A DNA stretch of 64,000 nt, taken from Dipteronia dyeriana (lineage: Eukaryota; Streptophyta; Magnoliopsida; Sapindales; Sapindaceae). The notes beneath the pieces were generated by a model. That model ran no database searches. It saw nothing but the letters and a program-made list of their open reading frames with translations, and was not told where the DNA came from. Where the stretch lies: the NCBI GenBank assembly GCA_032871835.1, contig CM065296.1:113160146-113224145 (forward strand), written 5' to 3'. Made by a program: the position numbers and the translations under genes. Of the stretch, positions 22,810 to 34,636 are shown in pieces; within the stretch, counting starts at the first letter, position 1; the number at the start of each line of letters is the position of its first letter.

Positions 22810-23190
22810 ACAGTTGATGACGTGCCAGCCCAAGACCAAGTACAGTTTTAAACAATTGACTGATGACGTGCCCCGCACGTCATGGATGGTTTTATAAGGT
22901 TGTGGAGGGAAATTAAACTATGTTAGGCCCATAATCCTCGTCTCAATTGTTACTGGCCCAAGACCAAACAGAACTACACGATGGGTGGTGACATACCCTG
23001 GCACGTCACCAATAGCCTAATGACGTGGCCGGACACATCACTGATGGGCTGTAAAAATGACTGTGGATGAAAATTTGACTGGGATGGGCTTTAAACGGCC
23101 CATATACCTATGGACTAAATGACTATCTGCCCAAGACAAGTCAGGGAATTACACAATGTCACGTGTGATGATGTACCCAGGCACGTCACC
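22810..23190. repeat. Degenerate repeats with CCCAAGACCAA and GACGTGCC motifs
   Basis: A segment of CCCAAGACCAA (or CCCAAGACAAG), then AYTACACRATG and a CCTGGCACGTCACC end, occurs around 22971-23010 and 23131-23190. A third, partial version with GACGTGCCAGCCCAAGACC lies at 22819-22850. ACGTCA and CACGTG cores recur throughout. No open frame follows the repeat. Confidence 0.55.
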
Positions 23191-23199
23191 ACAAATGCT

Positions 23200-23312
23200 T
23201 TCCATCTTGCTGCTTCTGTCAGGAAATCCTGATATTCTTTATATTTCCATTTTCCACTGCCTTGGTACAATTTCAACCATTCTGGGTTGAAATTCATGAA
23301 CCTATTGAAGCT
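23200..23312 (-). pseudogene. Orphan coding-like fragment B
   Basis: The minus strand reads FNPEWLKLYQGSGKWKYKEY then QDFLTEAARWKAF in one open frame, with balanced composition typical of a plant exon. The family is not recognised. There is no start codon context and no clear continuing exon downstream, where the DNA turns into the GACGTGCC repeats. It may share an origin with fragment A about 200 bases upstream in transcription sense. Confidence 0.4.
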
Positions 23313-23469
23313 CATTAAACATGATTTTATAGTTTAAGTAAGATCAAGTGCTGTGACATTTTGTATTTGATCCACAACAAAATGCAAGCAAACTACACAA
23401 GGTGGCCAAAGTTCTTATTAAAAAAAAAAAAAAAAAAGTCAACAGCCAGGGTAATAAAAGATCACTGAG

Positions 23470-23690
23470 ACCAACTGTACGCAATGTTGAATTCAAATAA
23501 CCAATTCTTAGACGCAACTGCTGAATAATGGCAGGATTTACAACATCAAATCGGAAATCAACAACAATTTGATTGTTGCCTTGTTGGTAGTTCAAATGCA
23601 AATCAGAGAAAGGAGATATGTACATAATCAGAGCATCTAAATAATCTTTTAATGGACCACCATCCATCTGTTGGTACTTGCGTTCGAAAT
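23470..23690 (-). pseudogene. Orphan coding-like fragment A
   Basis: The minus strand reads HDFERKYQQMDGGPLKDYLD, then ALIMYISPFSDLHLNY and IVVDFRFDVVNPAIIQQLRL. It looks like a genuine exon of a conserved protein, but the family was not recognised. It begins only about 120 bases beyond the stop of the protease gene on the same strand, with a TAG upstream in frame, so any 5' exons are missing. A gene fragment or the decayed end of a duplicated gene are both possible. Confidence 0.45.
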
Positions 23691-23808
23691 CATGCTATGC
23701 AGTATGATAAACCAAAAAAGGGGAACTTCAATATTATTCTAGCAAGTATATGATTGTTTTCAGCCTCCTCCCTTTTGCCATCTACTGCTTAATAGTCCAA
23801 ACTTTTGC

Positions 23809-26477
<2,669 letters not shown>

Positions 26478-26598
26478 CTTCTGTTTGGTTTTTTTCTCCA
26501 GGCTCTACTTTTTTTTTATATATATGTTTTTACGACTCTACAGGACTGTTGCAGAAAATGGGTTTGAGAATGAGGGAAGAAAAGTGGAGGAGGTGTGG

Positions 26599-26605
26599 TT
26601 TTATA
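26599..26605 (-). promoter_or_regulatory. Probable TATA box of the RD21-like gene
   Basis: TATAAAA on the minus strand lies about 122 bases before the ATG, giving a plausible 5' UTR of about 90 bases. A second TATATATA at 26517-26524 is only about 40 bases from the ATG and seems too close. Confidence 0.45.
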
Positions 26606-26997
26606 AAAGAAAACGAAGAGGGTCTCTAGAAAAAAAATACTTATTGGTAAATTATTTTTTAATTTTATTTTTAAATGAATATTTATTGATAATTTGATAT
26701 TAACTATGAGAAAGGAATTCCCCTTTCAAAAAAAAAAACCTACGAGAAAGGAATAAAATTTAATTGATTTTTTAAAAATATAGAAAATTACAGATAAAAT
26801 TAGACTGAGACAAGACAACTAAGAATCATCTGGATGAGATTTGATAGGCTGCAGAAAAAAGTGAAAAAATAAATAAACAAATAATAAATAAAATTAGAGC
26901 CGTGTTTGATGAAATAATATGGCATCTGTACTGCACGCGCGGTTAATCGAGAAAAAAAAAAAAAAAAAAAATCTCACGCTTTTGGTGAGCGTGGTTA
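26606..26997. other. AT-rich upstream sequence
   Basis: This is the remaining upstream DNA of the protease gene. It carries poly-A runs, including one at about 26952-26971, and no gene. Confidence 0.5.
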
Positions 26998-27006
26998 TTG
27001 TATTTA

Positions 27007-28439
27007 AAGATATTAAGATTTTAGTCCCTCTAATTTGTGTTAATCTGTTTTTAGTCCATTAATTTTTTAAATTACTAACTTTACTCTATTAGTTCTTTAA
27101 CGATATCTATTCCGGTCCCTACAGTCCAATTCCGTTAGTTTTTCGTTGGCTTCCGTTAGGTCAACAAAGGTATTATGGGAAATCTGGTAAAAGCTTCTGA
27201 AAACCGTCTGGAAGAAGGGTATAATAGTAATTTGTAAATTAATTTTAAAAAACAAATAAGTATTATTAAATTAAATATTAAATAATTTTTCCATTCTCTC
27301 TCTCTCTCTTTACCCCGATTCTTTCTTTCTCCTTCTCAAACCTAATCTTACTCTCTCTTTCCCTCACTCACTCCATCAACATCAAACCTCTCAACACCCA
27401 ATCAACGGCGACTGAAGCAGCAACGAAGTCGGCGGCGATGATCAGAGCAGCAACAAAGAAAGGACGATGACCAGTAGCGATGACGAAGACCCGATCGCTC
27501 TCTCTCTCTCTCTCTTCTTCTTTTTCTTCTTCTTTCTCGACTGGTTTTGATTTGATGAGACCAGATGAGGGGTGGTTTTGGTTTGATGAGATCGGTGGGG
27601 ATTGATTCAAATCTGGACTGGTGATGGTGTTGGAGGAGATAAATTGAATCAGTGTTGGTGAATGATTTTTTTTTTATGAAGTGTGTTTGGATATGCTTCG
27701 ATCAAGAACAGAGCTTTCAGGTTGATTTTTTTCTGGTTGGGTTTGAATTTTTTTTTTCTGGATTTGAGATTTTGGTTTAGTTTGAGTTTCATTTGATTTT
27801 CGTTTAGTTTAGTTTTGATTGGGGCTTGGTTTGTGTTTGTGTTTGGGTGGTTGAATTTGAGGGTTAGGGTTTGGTGATTGGAGATTGATGATGGTGATGA
27901 TCGATCGATCAGTAACAGAGCTGTTGATTTTTTCTGGTTGGGTTTGAATTTTGTTTTTTTAGGTTTGAAATTGTTTTTCTGGGTTTGAAATTTTGGTTTG
28001 ATTTTGGCTTAGTTTGATTTTCATTTTCGTTTAGTTTAGTTTTGATTGGGGCTGGGTTTGTGTTTAAGTGATTGGATTTGAGAGTTAAGTTTTGGTGATC
28101 GGAGGTGGTGATGATCGATGATGGTGTTTGGTGGAAAATAAATGGTGATGATCGACAACCGATGATGGTGAGATGGTGATGAACGATGATGAACAAAAAA
28201 AAAAGGATTCAGTTAAATTGTTTTTTATTTTTATTTTTTATTTAATTAAATATAAAATTACCATATTACCCTTCATCAGAACCTTTCGTTAAGGGTATTT
28301 CTGTTGTTTTACTTTCTAACAATGATAGTCCGTTTCTTTTAACGGAATTTTGAACGAAATGATTAAAGTTAATAATTCAAAAAATTAATGTATCAAACTC
28401 GGATAAATACAAACTAGAGGATTAAAATTTTAATATCCC
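27007..28439. mobile_element. Non-autonomous Mutator-like element with perfect 9-bp duplication
   Basis: Ends AAGATATTAAGATTTTAGTCC (left) and GGGATATTAAAATTTTAATCC (reverse-complemented right) continue as inverted repeats of roughly 120 bases with CTAATTTGTGTTAATC and ATTAATTTTTTAAATTA. TTGTATTTA borders both ends exactly (26998-27006 and 28440-28448). The interior holds CT and GA tracts and a tandem duplication but no transposase. The open frames at 27368-27610 and 27909-28196 are low in complexity and are not called. Confidence 0.85.
27712..28110. repeat. Tandem duplication of about 190-200 bp inside the Mutator-like element
   Basis: The run TTCTGGTTGGGTTTGAATTT starts near 27729 and again near 27931. 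Both copies continue through TTCGTTTAGTTTAGTTTTG and GATTGGGGCT to a GATGATGGTGATGATCGAT-type end. The copies carry substitutions and small indels. Confidence 0.7.
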
Positions 28440-28448
28440 TTGTATTTA

Positions 28449-29273
28449 TTTATTATCTTACAAACGAATAAGGATGTTCCACGTAGTCCGACTCTAAGGT
28501 GAGTTTGCATGAACGGAAGATTGAGACTTCTCTTTTGTCTTGACGGAGGACACACTCAAACTTGAGAGAGAGAGAGGGAGAGAGACAGCGCGTGGTGTTT
28601 GGCATCAATAATTTCTTCCCATTTCGCTGTCGCTAGTCACTACTCAATAGGCTCGTGAGTCATCACTTCTATCTTTTTTTCGTTTTTGGTATTTTCCATG
28701 CCTTTTTTTTATTTTTATTTTTCCAAAAATTCTCTCTTCAAAACAACCAAAACGAAAGATAATGAATATAGACACATAGTACCAGATCATTCGTGATTCT
28801 GTACATTTCTAAAAAAATCCTGCTAAATCAATCTGGCGAAAGTATGGATAATTTAATCGAAAATAATTATGATTCACTGTATATTTCAAAAGAAAAATAA
28901 TAATCTATGTTTACAATAGACGTGGTTACTTCCAAAACATGAATATGTTGTATACTTGTATTGCCTAACTCATATTAAAGTCTCTCACTGGCCGACCTAC
29001 CAGTGAAAAACATTACAGTTTTATAACGCAAAAGCTTTTCTCAATTAATAAAGACTTTAAATATTTATCTAAAAATACATATTTTTTTTAAACGATCTAA
29101 AAGTAAAAAATTGCCATTCAATAATGAATTCATAAAATATCTCAAGTATAGTCCCACTTGCTTCCACAGTCCACACACATGACATCTTGTATGGTATACG
29201 ATAAATTTGGTACCAAGTATAATAAATATTAAATTTGATACAACATTAAATATAATCGTATTTGTTGACTTTT
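28449..29273. other. Intergenic sequence
   Basis: A GAGAGAGAGA run lies at about 28565-28583. No gene feature is supportable on either strand. Confidence 0.5.
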
Positions 29274-29282
29274 TTAATTTTA

Positions 29283-29549
29283 GAGATAATTATCTCAGTA
29301 AGCCATCCACTGGGTCACCACTGTCAAAATGACCACTAGATAGATAATTGGTTACAAAATGACTATTTTTGGTGAATACTGGTACATTAATGGTCATTAC
29401 ATCCAAATCTATCCATTTCCATTCGATGAGTGATATTTTGATAAATAAAGGGATGCTATTAATTTATTTATAAAAAAATCAGATTTTTTTCTTTTGTTTT
29501 TTAAAACAAATAATTATATTTGGTGTGTATGTACATATAACATATCTAA

Positions 29550-29589
<40 letters not shown>

Positions 29590-29863
29590 TGTTTGAGATA
29601 TGTTATTCTTATATACGTATACTAAATATAATTATTTGTTTAAAAAAATTAAAAAATTGATTTTAAAAAAACATCTAAAATATATTAATGTTATCCTCTT
29701 ATTTACTAAAACGACACTCAATGGATGTAAATAGATGTAATTTGATGGAATTGTTATTAGTCTAACAGTGTTCGTAAAAAATAACCATTTTAAAACCACT
29801 TTCCCATCTAATGGTCATTTTGATAGTGGTGACCCGAGTTGATGGTCACCGGGTAATCATCTC
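29283..29863. mobile_element. Hairpin Mutator-like MITE with perfect 9-bp duplication
   Basis: The two halves are inverted copies over nearly the full 581 bp. The left starts GAGATAATTATCTCAG and carries GGGTCACCACTGTCAAAATG; the right, reverse-complemented, starts GAGATGATTACCCGG and carries GGGTCACCACTATCAAAATG. An (AT)n tract forms the centre (about 29551-29587). TTAATTTTA is repeated exactly at 29274-29282 and 29864-29872. There is no coding sequence. Confidence 0.85.
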
Positions 29864-30152
29864 TTAATTTTAAAAAATAAAAATTTAACAAATTTAGTAA
29901 GGAAAATTGAAATTGAAAAAATTCTAAAAAAATATACAATGCATTCAATGGTTAAATAATTACTTCGGTGGTCATCAATTTGGGTCACAACAAGAGCATG
30001 CAGACTGAGTCAAAACAATTGAATTTGATGGTTTACATACAAGACATTGATATAGACAAATTTCCTATATATATATATATTCAAATATGAAGATTAAGAA
30101 TATAAAATCTAACAATTCTAAAAATTATATTTAAGATAAGTTGAACAAGAAA

Positions 30153-30195
<43 letters not shown>

Positions 30196-30459
30196 ATATT
30201 TATGTGTGTTTGAGATATGGTATATGGATATATACAAACTAAATATAATTATTCGTTTCGAAAAATAAAATAAAAAATTGATTTCCAAAAACATATAAAA
30301 TAAATTAATTAATGTCATTCCCTTATTTATCAAAATACCACTTATTAAATGGAATTTGATGGAATGACCATTAGTGTAACAATCGTTGTAGAAAATTGTT
30401 ATTTAGAAACCAATTCTCATATAATGGCCATTTTGATAGTGGTGACCTAAATTGATAGT

Positions 30460-31461
30460 TGTTGATGGTGATTTTTGGATCGTGTAAGATTGATCACGCG
30501 TCTAACAGGTGTTTGTAAATTGTTGAAAATGTTATGAGAAAGATAGAAAAAAAAATCATGGACACATAAGTTTACGTGGTAAAACCCCAAGGTGGGGAAA
30601 CATTCACGGTTGCTGGTGACGGTGAAAAGAAATTCACTATAATAATGATTACACACTCAATCTCTCCTTTTTGGCGTATCTCTCTCTTTTTTGTGCATCT
30701 TTTCTACGGGTGGTTACCTATGTATCGTTATGTATCTTTTTTACAATAAGATTATGGGCCTATTTATATGTGCATAGAACCCTAATCCTTATTACACAAA
30801 TATTGAAAGGTGATAGTGTTTAATTATGATTGGTTACTTGTTGAAGTCGTCTTTATTTTTTTTCCTGTTTCGAATATATTGTACATTGAATTAGAGTCTT
30901 CGTAGGATTATAGTTGAATAACCCGTTTAGGACTTATTTCCTAATCGGTGTGCAGTCTTATAGAAGAGCAGAGTAATTGCTTGATTTGGACTCGTTTCAT
31001 ATTTGGTGTTTATCTTTCTAGAAACTTTGAGTTCTTTCCTGAATAGACTTCTCTGATACTGAATAGGAAATAAGGATATTTCCTTATTGAAATACAGCTA
31101 TAGATTCCTTTTTTAAGTAAGTCAATTCTTCTTCATATTTGAGTCACAGTTGCCTTTAATATCTCCCACGTGTTATCCAACTGACCATTTGTTTGATCCC
31201 GATCAGACTGATTTTATCCAGATCGGATGGTCCAGACCAAGTCCTCTCTACCAGATCGGCTAGTTTCCCTAACCAGGTTATTTGTGCTCGATCGGTTAGT
31301 TTCCCCGAATATCTTGGGTAATCTTGACTAGGGCTTGAGATCATATATTAATTGTCTTGGATTAATCTTCCTTGACTGACTTTTATAACGTGGCATATCT
31401 AATAACCATGTTTTCAGGTGATCATACTGACTTGTCATGCTATCTAAAAATATCTATAACA
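30460..31461 (-). repeat. 3' LTR of the pol-less gypsy element
   Basis: 1002 bp, TGTTGATGGTGA to TCTATAACA on the plus strand. It carries the uninterrupted GTCTTGGATTAATCTT at about 31355-31370, the empty version of the site used by the nested hAT element in the other LTR. Confidence 0.88.
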
Positions 31462-31470
31462 ATACCCCCA
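31462..31470 (-). other. Polypurine tract of the pol-less gypsy element
   Basis: TGGGGGTAT on the minus strand directly precedes the TGTTATAG start of the 3' LTR. Confidence 0.75.
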
Positions 31471-31679
31471 CAAATCCGCGAGTTGAGGTCTTGACGGCTC
31501 AATGAAGGGGATTTAAATAGTTTTGAATTTTTGACGCTTCCAAACTTATTGCTCTAACCCGATCAAGTATCTTATTAAACTGATCGGTTTCTTTCTTCTT
31601 CTTTTTTACTAAACTGATCAAGTGTCTTAATAAACTTATTAGCCTTGGACTCCTTTTTACTCCTTTGTAGATGGATCAT

Positions 31680-32135
31680 TCGGTGTTCTGGCTCTTTGCT
31701 TAGGATAATTGTCGACTGTCTTGTTTCGATCTGTGTTCTGGCCTTTCGCTCAGGATGATTTCCAATCGTCTATTTTTTTTGGACTTGTCGGTGTCTCGGC
31801 TCTTTGCTCAAGAAAATTCCCGACTGTCTTAATCTGGTCGATGTCCTGGCTTTTCGCTAAAGATAATTCCCTACTATCTTGGTTTGGTCGGTGTCCTGGT
31901 ATTTCGCTTAGGATAATTCCCGACTATCTTGATTGGGTCGGTGTCCTAACCTTTCGCTTAGGATAATTCCCAACTATCTTGGTTGGGTCGGTGTTCTGAC
32001 CTTTCACCCAGGAAATTTCAAACTATCTTGGTTGGGTCGGTGTCTTGGCTTTTTGTTCAGTATAATTCTTGGCCGTCTTCGTTTTTTGGTCAGTGTCCTG
32101 GTTTTTCGCTTAGGATAATTCCCGACCGTCTTGAG
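31680..32135. repeat. Tandem array, about 50-bp unit, about 9 copies
   Basis: The unit is GGTCGGTGTCCTGG, then TTTCGCTTAGGATAATTCCC and GACTATCTTGGTTG. Starts of GGTCG at 31886, 31936, 31986 and 32035 show 49-50 base spacing. The array lies between gag and the PPT, where plant gypsy elements often hold variable 3' repeats. Plus-strand open frames here come from the repeat. Confidence 0.85.
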
Positions 32136-32670
32136 TCTTCAGCCAAGAGGTGTTCTAGGAACCTTGCCTCATATTTCTCTCTTTTTCCCATGTAAACAAG
32201 TCACCAAGGACGTCTATCGATTTTGTTTGTTTACAAGGGTTTGACCGAATCATTACTGAAATACCAACATAGCCGGACGCATTTCACCAGGTTTTCCTCG
32301 ATAGCATACCCGAGTGTTTCTTCTTGGTAAAATCGATAACTCGGGGTGGTCGGATTGCTGACAATGCTTTATATGCACCCAGTCTGTTCGGCAGGCGTGT
32401 CAGGTCTCTAACCCCCGACTTCTCAGCCTCTCGAGCACCTTCACCCACCATGGCAGGTGTAGGCGCAACGAGTTTATCTTTGATAACAAATATGATTATT
32501 TAAAGATTTGAACACCATTCTTGTCTTATTTATTCATTGGTTTGCAAATTAACAATACTAAAAATAATTAGAAAAGCTAAAAATAAAAAACAAACTAAAA
32601 ATATTTTAAACAAAAACTGAAAGCAACTAAGCTATCTCCCTGAAGAGTAGCCTTTTATTGAAAACTAAGT
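32136..32670. other. Non-coding internal part of the pol-less gypsy element
   Basis: It separates the end of gag from the tandem array. No domain was recognised on either strand. A minus-strand CAATAAAAGG at about 32650-32660 may serve as a polyadenylation signal. Confidence 0.4.
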
Positions 32671-32679
32671 TCTGTCATC

Positions 32680-34432
32680 CACGAGCTTGTGTAGGGTCTT
32701 CAAAAGATGATGTTGACCATCCCTTCATCATTGTCTCGGTTCAGACTTCGCTGATTTTCCTGATTTTCCATTGGCTGACTATCTCGATGGGATCCTTCTC
32801 CTGATTATCTGTCCTTTTTAGAATTAGATCTTTGAGGTGACGATGTGGTCTCTTAGTTGGTAGCACTTTGATGTGTCATGACCAATTTCCTTATGGAACT
32901 TGCAATATTTTGTCGTGTCTCTTCGAGCATACACTGGCTGTATAGGAGGATATTTGAACAGCTTCTGGTCCTCCACGATCGTCATGATTTCCTATTGTTT
33001 CTTATTGAGGGAGTATAGCTAGTGTACTTAACATGAAACTTTCTTTCGTTCCGATTGTTTCTACGATTGATCTCATAACTCTCCTAATGATCACCTTTCT
33101 AGTTCTTTATATAGTCATCACTTGTTTTTACATTCTCCCCTGGGCGACCCCCGTGTACATAACTACCCCCCTGAGCTAGCTCCTCTTCTTCAGCCATTGC
33201 ATAACTGTCTGCCACATACATCAGGTCGGTGTACGTTTCTGGGCACTTCTTCCTCAAATAGAAGGAAAGCCGACCCTTCTATAGGTTGTTGGTGAAGGCG
33301 GTTACCACAATCTCATCATTGGGGTTATGGATCTCGGACACTTTTTGAGAGAACCTTTTCAGGTAATCTTTTAGTGACTCGTTCTTTCTTTGTTTAAGGG
33401 TGGTGAGGTGAGCTACTGACTTCCTCCTTTGTATGTTCCCCAAGAATTATCGTGAGAAAGCCTGAGTTAATTCTTGAAAATTCTTGATTGTTCATTGAGG
33501 GAGCCTTCCAAACCATATAGACCCTAATTCCCCAAGCGTTTGTGGGAATATCAAAGGCATTAATGGGTCATTGTAAGTGTACTTTGACATCGCACTTTGA
33601 AAATGTCTCACGTGTTCTTTTGGATCTGTGTTTGCTTTAAATTGTTCGACCTGAGACATTCTGAATCTTTTCAAGAATTGGATTTGGAGAATGATGTTCA
33701 CGAATGGGCTTTCAGAATCATCGTCCAGTAAATCTTTAAGGCACTAGCAACGTTCTAATACTTCCACATTCTGGGTTAATTTCTGTATCAGGATATCTCG
33801 TTTATCTCCTGGCTCGTTATCCATTTTCGACGACTGATGGTCGATGCGCCCATGCTGGAATCTTAGTGAAGACTTGACCCTTCGACGTGTTCCTTGTCGA
33901 TGTCATCTAACGAGCTAGATCAATCCCGCCTCTGAACACCTCTGCGGGTTTCATCTGACTCAAAGCCCGCTTGAAACTGATCTTGCCTCCCTCATCCGAA
34001 AATTCTTTCATATCTTATTTAAGGTCGCTCCCTCTTTCCATGGTGGTCCGTTTTTTCTCTGCTAGACTTACAGGGCGTGCATGGGGTCACGTCCACTGTT
34101 TCATAACAAACCTTAGGGTCTCGGGCCACCATATGTGTGGACAATTGATATGGCGATGTCAGATTTACAGTTGATGTTATATTGATTCCCTGTCTAGCGA
34201 CGTCTTTAACGACTCTCTACAGGGACTCTTGGACCTGCTGGAATGCATATGGGGAAATTATTTTGGGAGTGTTTATGGAGGTTATTGCAGCTTGACTAGT
34301 TGAAGTTGGAGTTGGACTCACTGAGGGCATGTTTCTTCCAACAATATTGGTGTTTATTGGGTCATGAGCGTTACCAACACATGGGGTATCAGCATTATTT
34401 GGAGACTGACTTTCATCTCTGTCGTTTGTCAT
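32680..34432 (-). pseudogene. Gag of the pol-less gypsy element, degenerate
   Basis: It starts near the ATG at 34430-34432 (MTNDRDESQSPNNADTPC). The conserved gag core at 33701-33490 reads FRMSQVEQFKANTDPKEHVR and FPQTLGELGSIWFGRLP. Further on come a YVADSYAMAEEEELAQGGSY-type segment (about 33190-33220) and the zinc-binding motif YCKFHKEIGHDTSKC (about 32910-32860). Several in-frame stops and a frame break in the N-terminal third disable it. The core closely resembles the gag of the 45611-57587 element (MPHVEQFKKDTDPKEHVR and YCRFHKETGHETSKC). Confidence 0.82.
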
Positions 34433-34622
34433 GTTACTGCTTCACAAGTTCTCCATTTTTTTTGTTTTGAGAACTCTGTTCTTGAATTCGCTCGCTTGCG
34501 TATATTATGATGTTGACAAAACAGATAACTCATCCCTTAGCGCCTTTTTTTTTTGGACTTGCTAGAGTATCTCAGTGTTTCGTCTATTTATGTTGGCTTC
34601 TCGAAGTTGAGTTCTCCTTTTT

Positions 34623-34634
34623 CTTCTAGCGCCA
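34623..34634 (-). other. Primer-binding site of the pol-less gypsy element
   Basis: TGGCGCTAGAAG on the minus strand lies two bases inside the 5' LTR. It is identical over these 12 bases to the site of the 45611-57587 element. Confidence 0.8.
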
Positions 34635-34636
34635 GT

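Noticed and set aside
27368..28196. Minus-strand open frames inside the Mutator-like element
   Set aside because: Low complexity from CT-rich and GAT-rich repeats; no transposase motif and no sign of a captured known gene.
31709..32195. Plus-strand open frames with repeated LGWVGVLTF-type peptides
   Set aside because: They are encoded by the 50-bp tandem array; the periodic peptide follows from the DNA repeat and has no start context or family.
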